Positions 8,581 through 16,888 of a DNA stretch of 64,000 nucleotides are shown here, piece after piece; position 1 is the first letter of the stretch, and every line of letters starts with the position of its first letter. The notes below the pieces were generated by a model. The model saw only the letters and a program-made list of their open reading frames with translations. It ran no database searches and was not told the DNA's origin. The position numbers were made by a program, and so were the translations under genes. Where the stretch lies: assembly GCA_963734055.1 (NCBI GenBank), contig CAVTFQ010000002.1, positions 372,001 to 436,000 of the forward strand. Reading direction: 5' to 3'. Source of the DNA: CAIWHR01 sp963734055. GTDB lineage: Bacteria; Pseudomonadota; Gammaproteobacteria; Burkholderiales; Casimicrobiaceae.

Positions 8581-8933
8581 AGGATGCACTTCCACTCGAG
8601 ACGGGCCCCGACGGGCGGGCCGCTTGCCGATGCCGCCACGATCGAAGCAACAGCATCGACACAATGACCGACCTCATCGCCGGGCCGTCGATGACCAACA
8701 AACCTCTTACGCATTAATACTCGTTTGAGCTCCAGGCAACGTGCGCTAGGTCAATTTCGGACGGTTTCGCCGGCGCCCATCGCCTTGGCTGAACGGGGTC
8801 GATCGCGAAGGCGCCAGCAGTAACGAACGAGAAGCATTTCGCCCGCGCGGGCGTACTGCGAGCCTCGTTAGATCGGCGCGACATGCCAACCCCGGGCGAG
8901 GACGCGGAACTCGGGCCCTGACGGGACTCCGAC
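8581..8933. other. Gene-free stretch upstream of the small membrane protein
   Basis: No credible gene. An AT-richer patch at about 8703-8730 (contains GCATTAATACTC) is the likeliest promoter region for the minus-strand gene starting at 8580. I see no convincing terminator after the permease gene that ends at 8934. Confidence 0.4.
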
Positions 8934-9809
8934 TCAGCCCTTCAACCCGCTCATCACCACAGCCTGGACCACCCAGCGCTGGAGGGTGACGAAGATGAGC
9001 AGGATGGGCAGGATGCTGATCACCGCGGCGGCGGTGAGGAGGTTGTATTCGATGTAGTACATGTTGGTGAAGCTCATGAGCCCCATCGTGATCACCTTCA
9101 TCTCGGGGCTGCTGATCACCACCATCGGCCAGAAGAACTCGTTCCAGCTCCACAGGAACTTGATGATCAGCAAGGTGGCGATGGCCGGCTTCACCGACGG
9201 CAGGATCACCAGGAAGAAGATTCGCAGCTCGCTCGCGCCGTCGATGCGGGCCGCGTCGAGGTAGTCGTTGGGGATCGTCTCGATCGCCTGCCGCATCAGG
9301 AAGACGCCGAACACGCTGACGAGATCGGGCGCCACGATGCCCGCGTAGGTGTCGAGCAATCCCAGGTCGTTCATCCAGACGTACAGCGGTACCACGACCG
9401 ACTGGAAGGGAACCATCAGGATGCCGACGACGGCGAGAAAGAAGAAGTCGCGCCCGGGGAACTGATACTTGGCGAATCCGAATCCCGCCAGGGACGAGAC
9501 CACTACGCTGCTCACGGCGGCGATCGACGCGACGATGGTGCTGTTCAACAGGTACCGCAGGAAGGGCTCGCGCTTGAAGACTTCGACGTAATTGGCCAGA
9601 TTGAGCCAGTGGTCAGGCGCGATCTGCAGCGGCACGCGCTGGATCTCCGGGGCGGTCTTGAGCGACGTGACCGCCATCCAGAAGAACGGAAAGAAGACGA
9701 CGATCGCCCCGCAGGCGACCGCGAGCACGATGAGCCAGCGGACGTGCGCGTGCCGGACGGCGCGCGTTTCGCGCGAGGCGGATTCGATCGATGGCGCGAC
9801 GGCGCTCAT
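8934..9809 (-). CDS. Sugar ABC transporter permease, MalG/UgpE type
   Basis: Inner-membrane permease of a carbohydrate ABC importer, 291 aa with six predicted transmembrane segments. The EAA loop that docks the ATPase reads DYLDAARIDGASELRIF near residue 190, matching the family pattern EAA---G. The C-terminus (VVMSGLKG) is the usual CUT1 permease ending. It lies 25 nt after the partner permease gene and is the last gene of the set. No ATPase gene (MalK/UgpC) is adjacent, so a shared ATPase encoded elsewhere is expected. The sugar is not identifiable from sequence. Confidence 0.88.
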   Translation of the reverse strand: MSAVAPSIESASRETRAVRHAHVRWLIVLAVACGAIVVFFPFFWMAVTSLKTAPEIQRVPLQIAPDHWLNLANYVEVFKREPFLRYLLNSTIVASIAAVSSVVVSSLAGFGFAKYQFPGRDFFFLAVVGILMVPFQSVVVPLYVWMNDLGLLDTYAGIVAPDLVSVFGVFLMRQAIETIPNDYLDAARIDGASELRIFFLVILPSVKPAIATLLIIKFLWSWNEFFWPMVVISSPEMKVITMGLMSFTNMYYIEYNLLTAAAVISILPILLIFVTLQRWVVQAVVMSGLKG

Positions 9810-9834
9810 GGAGTCCCGGAGACCGGAGGCTCTT

Positions 9835-10743
9835 TCAGTACTCGACGGGTTTGCGGAAGAATCGCCATTGCAGCAGGGTCACCAGCATCAGCGTGACGAA
9901 CACGAAGACCGCGATCACCGAGGCGTCTCCGAAGCGGAAGAACTTGAACGCCGTGTCGTACAGCAGCAGGATGATCGTCTGACTCGCGCCCGCCGGTCCG
10001 CCCTGGGTCGTGGCATACACCTGATCGAAGATCTTGAAATTGAAGATGAGCTCGAGAATGCAGACCATGATGATCTGCGGGTTGAGCAGCGGCAGCGTGA
10101 TGTAGCGCAGTCGCTGGACGGCGCTCGCTCCATCCATCCTGGCAGCCTCGTAATACTCGTCCGGGATCGATTGCAGCGCGGCCAGGAAGATCATCGTGTC
10201 GAAACCGATCCGCACCCAGACGCTTACGGCGGCGATGGACGGGAGCACCTGCGACAGGCTCTGCAGCCACTTCTGAGGCGGAATGCCTACGAACGACAGC
10301 GCATAGTTGAGAAAGCCGTAGACCGGGTCGTAGATCCATTGCCAGATGAGCGCGGCCGCGACCAGCGACGTCGCGAAGGGCAGGAAGTACATCGACGCCC
10401 AGACGTTGCGCCACTTGAGACTGCTGATCCGGTTGAGGCCCAGAGCGACGGCGAGCGCGAGGACAACCGTCGTGGGCACCGAGAGCAGCAGGAGCTTGAC
10501 GGTGTTTCCGACGGCGGTCCAGAACCCTGAGTCGGTGAGGACCTTCTCATACAGGCGCAGGCCGACGAACTCCTTCGCCCCGCCGGGCGCGATCTTGTAG
10601 AACGAATACATGACGGACTGCGCGAGCGGAAGGATGAAGACCGAACCGAAGAACAAGAGCGCCGGGAGAACGAACAGGAACCCTGCGCGTTTCCGGCGAT
10701 CGAGGTAATTCCGGGGAAACGCGATGCGAAGCCAGTGGCGCAT
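9835..10743 (-). CDS. Sugar ABC transporter permease, MalF/UgpA type
   Basis: Partner inner-membrane permease, 302 aa from the ATG at 10743 (MRHWLRIAFP). A GTG five codons upstream is an alternative. About six transmembrane segments follow a short basic N-terminus (RNYLDRRKRAGFLFVLPALL). The EAA docking loop is YYEAARMDGASAVQRL near residue 200. The gene is separated from the binding-protein gene by 404 bp containing two copies of a hairpin repeat. That could let transcript level differ between binding protein and permeases. Confidence 0.88.
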   Translation of the reverse strand: MRHWLRIAFPRNYLDRRKRAGFLFVLPALLFFGSVFILPLAQSVMYSFYKIAPGGAKEFVGLRLYEKVLTDSGFWTAVGNTVKLLLLSVPTTVVLALAVALGLNRISSLKWRNVWASMYFLPFATSLVAAALIWQWIYDPVYGFLNYALSFVGIPPQKWLQSLSQVLPSIAAVSVWVRIGFDTMIFLAALQSIPDEYYEAARMDGASAVQRLRYITLPLLNPQIIMVCILELIFNFKIFDQVYATTQGGPAGASQTIILLLYDTAFKFFRFGDASVIAVFVFVTLMLVTLLQWRFFRKPVEY

Positions 10744-10809
10744 GGTGTCGACCTGCACGCGCCGCCGGTACCTGTGCGTCGGGCTGCCGGCGGCGCTTCC
10801 TCGGCGGAC

Positions 10810-10941
10810 TAGTGGTCAAACATCAATACGTTGTATCCACGACGAACGGGCCGGCCGCATGCCTTCTCCGTCGTCCCCGCGAACGCGGGAATGACGACTG
10901 CACAGGATTCATGCATCGAAGAAACAACGTCTTGAATGTTC
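10810..10941 (-). repeat. Dispersed two-hairpin repeat, copy 1 (short variant)
   Basis: Bases 10810-10889 match 10947-11026 with only two differences. The flank 10885-10941 closely resembles 11088-11143. The unit begins with a conserved block containing CATCAATACGTTGTATCC and ends in a GC hairpin (CCCGCGAACGCGGG) followed by AATGACGAC. Relative to copy 2 it lacks about 65 bp between the two hairpin halves. It lies between binding-protein and permease genes of the sugar importer. Confidence 0.85.
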
Positions 10942-10946
10942 GCAAA

Positions 10947-11143
10947 TAGTGGTCAAACATCAATACGTTGTATCCACGACGAATGGGCCGGCCGCATGCA
11001 TTCTCCGTCGTCCCCGCGAACGCGGGGACCCAGTGACGTTGTTGCAGTGTCGCGCTCAAAGCCCGAAGTCACCGGACTCCCGCGTTCGCGGGAATGACGA
11101 CTTCGCAGGATTCATGCATCGCATAAACGATGTCTTGATGTTC
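10947..11143 (-). repeat. Dispersed two-hairpin repeat, copy 2 (long variant)
   Basis: The full-length unit has a conserved terminal block, a hairpin CCCCGCGAACGCGGGG (about 11012-11027), about 55 bp of less conserved sequence, then a second hairpin CCCGCGTTCGCGGG (11079-11092) and the tail AATGACGAC. The reverse complement aligns over about 140 bp with the copy at 33028-33168. Both hairpins are of the ATTCCC-N8-GGGAAT style called dRS3 in Neisseria. Confidence 0.85.
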
Positions 11144-11147
11144 ATAA

Positions 11148-12422
11148 CTAGTCCTTCAGGATGCGATCCATCTTGGCGGCGGCTTCGTCCAGCAACGGCT
11201 TCGGCTGTCCTTTTCCGAAGAGCACGCCAACGACGGCTTCGCCGAAGGCGGTCGCGAGCTCGTTCGACTTCGGGTGGAAGTAGGTCGGCGGCACCGGCTG
11301 CGCGAGCATGTCCTTGGTGGACTGGTAGTCGGGCCGCGACTTCACGTAGTCGGAATCGAGGTTCACCGTCCAGACAGGAAGTATCCCCTGGATCTTGTGA
11401 TGCTCCATGTCGTCCTTGGCGTTGCTGATGAACCGCATGAACTCCCACGCCACCTGCTTGTTCGGACTGTTCTTGTAGACGAGGTCCGTCCAGGGGAACA
11501 GGGCGCCGGCACCCGGGCAGGTCTTCTCGCAGGGCAGCGCGTAGACCTTGAAGTTCACGTCGGGGGCGTTCTTCTTGAGCCAGCCGTAGAACCAGGATTC
11601 GCGGAAGATGGTGGCAGCGCGTTTCTGTCCGAAGGCGTCCTCGGGATTGCCGAACGCCAGGCTCGCCACCTTGTCCTTGTTGACGAGATCGCCGAAGAAC
11701 GTAAGGGCCGCCACCATCTGCGGGCTGTTCGCGTAACCCGTGGCCTTGTCCATGTCCGGGCTCAGCATCCGCGCGCCCCAGGCGTGGGCAAACGGGAGGA
11801 ACTTGTCGGTGATCCCCACCGGAGCACCCTTGCTGCGGATCGCAAAGCCGACCTGTGTGGGCTCACCGCCCTTGGGATCGGAAATCGTCAGCTTCTTCAT
11901 GTCCGCGAGCCACTTGTCGAACGTCTTGGGCGGATCGTCCGGATTCAGGCCCGCCTTCCTGAACATGTCGACGTTGATGTACATCTGCTGGAAGTTGCCG
12001 TGCTCGATGGGGATCCCGTAGCGCACGCCCTTCCACTTGCCGACCTCGAGCATGTACTTCGGCAGGTTCTCCTCGTAGATCTTTGCGAGGTCGGCGGGCA
12101 TCCTGTCGCAGAAATCGTACTGGCCGCACCACTGGTGCGTCATGCCCATGAAAATGTCGGGCGCGCTGCTCTTGGCCATGAGAGCCGCCAGATACTTGGC
12201 CTCGTATCCCTGGTACGGGATCGTGACCACCTCGACCTCGTAGCCGCTCTTCTTCGCGAACTCTTTGCCCTTGTCCGCGTACCACTTGTTGAATTCTGGG
12301 TTCTGATCCCAGTGGGTCCAGAGCACCAGCTTCTTCTGCTGCGCGAAGCCGGTGTTGGGGAACGTCGCGGCCACCATCACCGCTGCCAGCATCACCAGCA
12401 GCCACCGTCCACCTCGGTTCAT
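11148..12422 (-). CDS. Extracellular sugar-binding protein of ABC importer (family 1)
   Basis: Periplasmic carbohydrate-binding lipoprotein-free protein, 424 aa. The start at 12422 is set by AGGAGGAG 2-9 nt upstream. A signal peptide (about 28 residues, hydrophobic core LLVMLAAVMVAATF, cleavage near GFAQQ) precedes the mature chain, which opens with LVLWTHWDQNPEFNKWY. The body shows the family pattern of PDIFMGMTHQW, GIPIEHGNFQQMYIN and an aromatic-rich FRESWFYGWL segment. Two Cys in LPCEKTCPG may form a disulphide. It is the first gene of the importer operon; a good promoter lies upstream. The ligand is unknown. Confidence 0.88.
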   Translation of the reverse strand: MNRGGRWLLVMLAAVMVAATFPNTGFAQQKKLVLWTHWDQNPEFNKWYADKGKEFAKKSGYEVEVVTIPYQGYEAKYLAALMAKSSAPDIFMGMTHQWCGQYDFCDRMPADLAKIYEENLPKYMLEVGKWKGVRYGIPIEHGNFQQMYINVDMFRKAGLNPDDPPKTFDKWLADMKKLTISDPKGGEPTQVGFAIRSKGAPVGITDKFLPFAHAWGARMLSPDMDKATGYANSPQMVAALTFFGDLVNKDKVASLAFGNPEDAFGQKRAATIFRESWFYGWLKKNAPDVNFKVYALPCEKTCPGAGALFPWTDLVYKNSPNKQVAWEFMRFISNAKDDMEHHKIQGILPVWTVNLDSDYVKSRPDYQSTKDMLAQPVPPTYFHPKSNELATAFGEAVVGVLFGKGQPKPLLDEAAAKMDRILKD

Positions 12423-12478
12423 GACTCCTCCTAGGTTCCCGCGCATGGATTTTTACTTTTTGGCGGGTTGAGGCGCAG

Positions 12479-12507
12479 CGTTTAGCAGTTCCGATTTTGG
12501 TTGTCAA
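12479..12507 (-). promoter_or_regulatory. Sigma70-like promoter of the sugar importer operon
   Basis: On the minus strand a perfect TTGACA (12507-12502) is followed by a 17-nt spacer and TAAACG (12484-12479). This leaves about 56 nt of leader before the ATG at 12422. The -35 is exact and the spacer ideal; the -10 is weak, as is common for regulated sugar operons. Confidence 0.5.
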
Positions 12508-12547
12508 GAACGTCGCTTGGATCGAGCGGATTCGTGGCTGCGGGTCT

Positions 12548-13741
12548 TCAATTGCCTGGCGCCGCCGACTTCGCGTCCGGCGCCGTCGCCCGAGCCAACA
12601 GCGCGCCCCCGATGGTTGGGAACAGCAGGATGGACAGCAATCCGGCGGCGACGAGCGCGGCCGCGACGTCCGGACTCATGGATTTCGAGCGCAGGCCGAT
12701 TTCGGTGATCACCACAATGATCGATAGCGACGGCACGGCCGAGCAAAGCGCAAAGCTGAATCTCTCCATCCTCGTGATTTCATTTCGATACAACCATACG
12801 GCAGCTCCACGGATGATGAGGAGCAGGATCACGAACGTCGGCACCAGCAGCATGGTCGTAAGATCCTTGCCGAGCGCCGTGATGTCGAACTTGACGCCGG
12901 TGCCGACGAAGAAGAACGGATAGAACCATCCGAGGCAAACGGCGTCCATCTTCTCCCGAATTGTCCTGCCATCTTCGCCGCGGGTGGCCAGTCCTATGAT
13001 CATGCCCGCAGCGAACGCGCCGAAGATGCTTTCGAAACCGAAATCCTCGGCCAGCACGAACAATGCCGCCAGCATCAGTAATGCGATGCGCACCGGCAGT
13101 TGGGTGCTCGCATGCATCTGCCGGCCGAGGAACGCGAGCACGCTCGGCGGCCGCGCGCCTATCCCGACCGCGGCCGCGACGCCGACGATCGCCAGAAAGA
13201 CCAACAGGAATCCCGCTTCCTGCCACGTGCTGTAGGTTTGTGACAACAGCAGCGACATGGCGACGATGGGGCCTATTTCACCAACCGTTCCCGCGGCAAG
13301 CATCAGTCGGCCGAACTTGGTCCCGAGCTGCCCGCCGTCGCGAAAGATCGGAATCAGGACGCCGAGGCCGGTAGTGCACAACGCAAACGTGACCATCATG
13401 GGCTCATGCACGGCCGGAACGAGATGGAAAATCCCCACCACGGCAAGTCCAAGCGCCACCGAAATCCCCCAACCCGCGACGGCGAGCCCGAGCGGGCGCC
13501 CCTTGATCTCGCTGAAGTCGAGCTCCATTCCGGCCATGAACAGCGTGACGGCCATGGCGAACGTGAACATGGTCGAAATGAACTCGTCGAAATGAACGAG
13601 ATCCATGACGTGCGGGCCGATCAGGATTCCCAGCAGGACTTCGAGCACGACGACCGGCACCTTGAGGCCGACTGGAATCTGGCCGAGCAGTGGACCGACG
13701 ACGGCCGCGACGAACAGCCAGAACACCGGGTGATAGCTCAA
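12548..13741 (-). CDS. Cation:proton antiporter, CPA2 (Kef/NapA-type) family
   Basis: A 397-aa inner-membrane protein with about 11-13 hydrophobic segments. Hallmarks of Na+/H+ or K+/H+ antiporters of the CPA2 group are seen: VPVVVLEVLLGILIGPHV at the start, LFMAGMELDF near residue 70, and FAAGMIIGLATRG followed by FYPFFFVGTGVKFD in the second half. No TrkA-N nucleotide-binding tail is present, so it is the short membrane-only form. It is the last gene of the long same-strand block and begins 37 nt after the DUF2252 gene. Ion specificity cannot be read from the sequence. Confidence 0.85.
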   Translation of the reverse strand: MSYHPVFWLFVAAVVGPLLGQIPVGLKVPVVVLEVLLGILIGPHVMDLVHFDEFISTMFTFAMAVTLFMAGMELDFSEIKGRPLGLAVAGWGISVALGLAVVGIFHLVPAVHEPMMVTFALCTTGLGVLIPIFRDGGQLGTKFGRLMLAAGTVGEIGPIVAMSLLLSQTYSTWQEAGFLLVFLAIVGVAAAVGIGARPPSVLAFLGRQMHASTQLPVRIALLMLAALFVLAEDFGFESIFGAFAAGMIIGLATRGEDGRTIREKMDAVCLGWFYPFFFVGTGVKFDITALGKDLTTMLLVPTFVILLLIIRGAAVWLYRNEITRMERFSFALCSAVPSLSIIVVITEIGLRSKSMSPDVAAALVAAGLLSILLFPTIGGALLARATAPDAKSAAPGN

Positions 13742-13778
13742 GGGTCGCTCCTATCAGCTGCCATCGCGGTCCTGTCGG

Positions 13779-15188
13779 TCAACTTTCCATTTGCACTTCG
13801 ATCCGACCCTTGCGAATGGCGTTCATGAAGGCGGCGTGGTCGCGCTCGGCTTGGTCAGCGTAGCTCATCGAAAAACGCGCGATGGCTTCGTCCAGCATCC
13901 CACTCTTCCCTGCATAACCGGCAATCATCGCGGCATCGCCCGAGCGGGCATGCGCGCGGGCGAGCGTCCAGCCGCACAGCGTGCCGTAATCCAGCATCGT
14001 GGTGGGATCGAAGACTTCGACCAGGGGCTTCAGTTTCATGTCGCGCAACTGGCGCAGATAGAAATGCCGTCCTCGCCTGCCCTCCGTCCAGCCCAGGAAG
14101 ATGTCGCTCGCCGACTGCATCAGGCGCTGCCCTGTCACGACGCGCTGACCGTGGTTCGCGCAGTTGCTCTTGCCGACATACGGCTCCAGCACCGACAACC
14201 GTGCTTCCTTCACCTGCAACAGCAGCGGGTCGTCGTCCTCGGCCACCATCAACAGGACCGCGCAAAACGTGCCCACGCTGCCGACGCCGACCACCTTCAC
14301 GGCGATGTCGACCAACCGGTAACGGTCGAACAGGGCCTTGCGGTCGTCCTGAAGCGAGCTTCGGTATCGGCCAAGCGCCGTCCGGATATTTTCGCGGTCG
14401 GACTCGAGGTTGACAGTCTGATCGTGGTAGATGAGCGGGGGATCATCCTTGATGACGAATCGACCGCCGCGGCCCTCGACCATTTTCGGGAAGTCGCTTT
14501 CGACGGCGGTGTGGGCCCGCGCCTTGGCGAGGCGCTTGCGGAATCGCACGATCGTGTCGGCATCGGACAGGGAGGCGACGACTGCCTTGCTGTCGACGCG
14601 CGCATACCATACGTCGAGCGCGGCCATCTTCGCGTAGGCCCTGATCTGCTCACGATACGAGCGCACGCACGCCAGCGCGGGGTTCCGTTGGTCGGCGGCG
14701 GCGAAACCGTTGGACCTGGCCGCGAGCACGAAGCTCGCCGCGAGTCGCTTCAGGTCCCATTCCCAGGGGCCGCGCACCGTCTCGTCGAAGTCGTTGATGT
14801 CGAAGACCATGCGCCGTTCTGGCGTGGCGAAGGCGCCGAAGTTCATCAGATGGCAATCGCCGCACAGGTGCGTGCGCACGCCGGTATCCGGTGTGACCGC
14901 CAGGTCGGAGGCCATGTTGAGGGCCGTGCCGCGATAGAACGTGAACGGTGACACGGACATCCGCCCGTAGCGGATGGGAATCAGCTCCGCGATACGTCCC
15001 TGGCTCGACGCGATGACGAGATCGATCGGACTGGGCCGGTTCCGCGGTGGTCTCCATGTGCCGTGTTCTTCCAGCGGGAGGCGGTCGCGAAGTCGTTTGC
15101 CGGCAGCGAAGCGCTCGTCGCGGCTCGGGCGCGGCGCCGGTAAGACCCCCGATTTGCCGGAATGCTGAAAGCGGGTGTGCTTGGCCAT
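13779..15188 (-). CDS. DUF2252 family protein
   Basis: A 469-aa cytoplasmic protein of a widespread family with a distant kinase-like (aminoglycoside phosphotransferase-like) fold but no proven reaction. Family hallmarks are visible: MSVSPFTFYRGTALNMA, THLCGDCHLMNFGAFATPE, FDINDFDETVRGPWEWDLKR and GVGSVGTFCAVLL. The HLMNFG and DINDFDE segments match catalytic-loop and metal-binding positions of that fold, which is an inference. I place the start at MAKHTRF (15188); an ATG nine codons upstream (15215) is possible. In this block the gene lies between a channel-like membrane protein and an antiporter. DUF2252 genes are often neighbours of sulfatase or membrane-stress genes, so the context is not unusual. 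Confidence 0.85.
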   Translation of the reverse strand: MAKHTRFQHSGKSGVLPAPRPSRDERFAAGKRLRDRLPLEEHGTWRPPRNRPSPIDLVIASSQGRIAELIPIRYGRMSVSPFTFYRGTALNMASDLAVTPDTGVRTHLCGDCHLMNFGAFATPERRMVFDINDFDETVRGPWEWDLKRLAASFVLAARSNGFAAADQRNPALACVRSYREQIRAYAKMAALDVWYARVDSKAVVASLSDADTIVRFRKRLAKARAHTAVESDFPKMVEGRGGRFVIKDDPPLIYHDQTVNLESDRENIRTALGRYRSSLQDDRKALFDRYRLVDIAVKVVGVGSVGTFCAVLLMVAEDDDPLLLQVKEARLSVLEPYVGKSNCANHGQRVVTGQRLMQSASDIFLGWTEGRRGRHFYLRQLRDMKLKPLVEVFDPTTMLDYGTLCGWTLARAHARSGDAAMIAGYAGKSGMLDEAIARFSMSYADQAERDHAAFMNAIRKGRIEVQMES

Positions 15189-15233
15189 AGGGTCAGCCGT
15201 CCTTGATCGATTCATCTCTACGCGGGATTCGCC

Positions 15234-15923
15234 TCAACTGGAACCGCCCGCGAGCAGGTTTATCGCGCTGCCCACGATGTATAGCAGCGTGACAGCGGAG
15301 GCGGTCGCCTGCAGCAGCATCAGCAACTTCGCTCGCTTCGTCAGCGGCAGCACGTCGGTGGGGCTGAAGGCCAGCATCGTCGTGAAGGAAAGGTAGACGT
15401 AGTCGAGGTATCCGGGAGCCCACGCCTCATAGCCCGGCAGGCTGCTGGCCCGCTGCGGGAAGAGAAATTCCCAGGCCTTGACCGTGCTCGCGGTCGCGTC
15501 GATTTCCGGCTGATCGATGATCCAGTACCAGACGGAAAAGATCAGGATATTCGATGCCGCCATGTCGAACACGTCGATCAGCAGCACCGACACGTCGCGC
15601 GCTGCGAAGCCCATCAGCGTCGCCGACAGCGTCGCCACGTTCAGGATCAGCCCGACGGTCAGGACCGCGTTCGTCAACGCGACCGCCCGGACCAGCATGC
15701 GCTTGCGATCGAGCAGCCATAACACGAGGCATCCGGCAATGAGCGCGCCCCGCAGGACGATCCAGCCGACCAGGATCTTGCTGTGGTCGAGCGACGGCCA
15801 GTACCGCTCGAGCCTGCCAAACGAAATCGAGAAGAAGATTTCCGCCTGCGCGAGGACGACCACGAGCAGGACCGCCACGATCAGCAGCAGGGCAAGCGAG
15901 CGGGCTCGAAAGAACGCCGTCAC
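15234..15923 (-). CDS. Multi-pass membrane protein with channel-like C-terminus (DUF1345-like)
   Basis: A 229-aa inner-membrane protein. Hydrophobic segments lie at about residues 10-30, 48-70, 80-100, 110-135 and 205-225. Between the last two sits YLDYVYLSFTTMLAFSPTDV, shaped like the pore helix and re-entrant loop of two-TM ion channels. The usual TVGYG filter is replaced by TTMLAFSPTD, so selectivity, if any, is not potassium-like. The arrangement recalls DUF1345 membrane proteins. It ends 45 nt before DUF2252 and starts 31 nt after an outer-membrane-type gene, suggesting a shared transcript. Assigning transport would be speculation. Confidence 0.6.
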   Translation of the reverse strand: MTAFFRARSLALLLIVAVLLVVVLAQAEIFFSISFGRLERYWPSLDHSKILVGWIVLRGALIAGCLVLWLLDRKRMLVRAVALTNAVLTVGLILNVATLSATLMGFAARDVSVLLIDVFDMAASNILIFSVWYWIIDQPEIDATASTVKAWEFLFPQRASSLPGYEAWAPGYLDYVYLSFTTMLAFSPTDVLPLTKRAKLLMLLQATASAVTLLYIVGSAINLLAGGSS

Positions 15924-15954
15924 GGTCGTGGGGCCGCCGGGTTGGCTGCTCGAT

Positions 15955-16797
15955 CTACTTTTCCGGGAACAACAGGGTAAACTCGATGCCGATCATCCAC
16001 CGCGGTGTGTTCGTGTCACTCGGGCGAGAAACGTTATACCCCGCTTCGAGCGAAAAGCTGACCGCCTGACTGGCGATGTTGAAGACTCGGCCACCCTGCA
16101 AGCCCAGCGGTATCGTCGCGGCCCCGTTGTCCTCCCAGTTTAGCGTCCAGTTGAAATCGGTGTAGCCGAGGAACCACCCATCGGGCAGGTTATAGGTCAG
16201 CGTGGGCGTGATGGTGAGCGCATTGGACTTGGTTCGATGCGACGAGCTGTTGAGGGAAACGGGGTTCTGGAAGACGGCGCCTACGACCAGATGCTCGACT
16301 CCCGTGTACATGATCGCAGCAGCAGGACCTGCCTGCCACGTTTGCTGCCCGAGTACTTTCGTGTCGGCGCTCGGGAACACGGCCGAGACCCCGAGGGCCC
16401 AGCTCCCCCACGACTCCTCGAAGACGGCCTGGTCGAAGAACTGCAGGTTTCCAAAGCCAGTCTTGCCCACGGGCTCGGGAACGGTCACGGCAACCGGCGC
16501 CGTGATCTTCATTATCGTGGGGAGGGGAAAGAATTCGAGCGGCCTGAACGGCACGACTGCTTCGAGCTGGAAGAGGTTGCCTGTGCCATCGGCGTTGGGC
16601 AGGCGCGGCGCCATCACGTCGCGCAGCTGAAACTGCATCAGCGGGGCGTTCGGATTGTTGGCCTGACCGGCCAACGCCTGGTTTGAATCCGAGGGCGACG
16701 TGCCCCCGCCAGCCGCAGCAGCCGGCGCGGCAAGGGCCGCGGACGACAGCAACGCGCCGAACGCCTGTACCGCTACACGTCTCCGCGTTGCTCGCAT
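15955..16797 (-). CDS. Outer-membrane beta-barrel-type protein, copy 1
   Basis: A 280-aa exported protein; start placed at MRATRRRVAVQAFG (16797), giving a signal peptide cleaved near APAAAA. The mature part alternates polar and hydrophobic residues in strand-length runs and ends with the aromatic-terminated strand WMIGIEFTLLFPEK, typical of outer-membrane barrels. Segments such as GPAAAIMYTGVEHLVVGAVFQNP and LPDGWFLGYTDFNWTLNW resemble the neighbouring gene (16889-17701), so the two are paralogues. They look like the transporter/neuromedin-U-like group of outer-membrane proteins, whose substrates are not established. The ORF extends 12 codons further upstream without a better start. Confidence 0.65.
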   Translation of the reverse strand: MRATRRRVAVQAFGALLSSAALAAPAAAAGGGTSPSDSNQALAGQANNPNAPLMQFQLRDVMAPRLPNADGTGNLFQLEAVVPFRPLEFFPLPTIMKITAPVAVTVPEPVGKTGFGNLQFFDQAVFEESWGSWALGVSAVFPSADTKVLGQQTWQAGPAAAIMYTGVEHLVVGAVFQNPVSLNSSSHRTKSNALTITPTLTYNLPDGWFLGYTDFNWTLNWEDNGAATIPLGLQGGRVFNIASQAVSFSLEAGYNVSRPSDTNTPRWMIGIEFTLLFPEK

Positions 16798-16888
16798 GCA
16801 TTGATCCGCCTGAGTGGGCGTCATTGACGTCACCGTGTCCTGTCCGACTCGGGGCCTTCGGAAGGCTGGGTCGAGCCGCCGGTCGCCG

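Noticed and set aside
9592..10530. A 312-codon plus-strand frame opposite the permeases
   Set aside because: Shadow of the recognised permease genes, with charged low-complexity composition.
10810..11143. Insertion-sequence ends or an integrase attachment site
   Set aside because: No transposase or integrase gene nearby; the units look like dispersed hairpin repeats.
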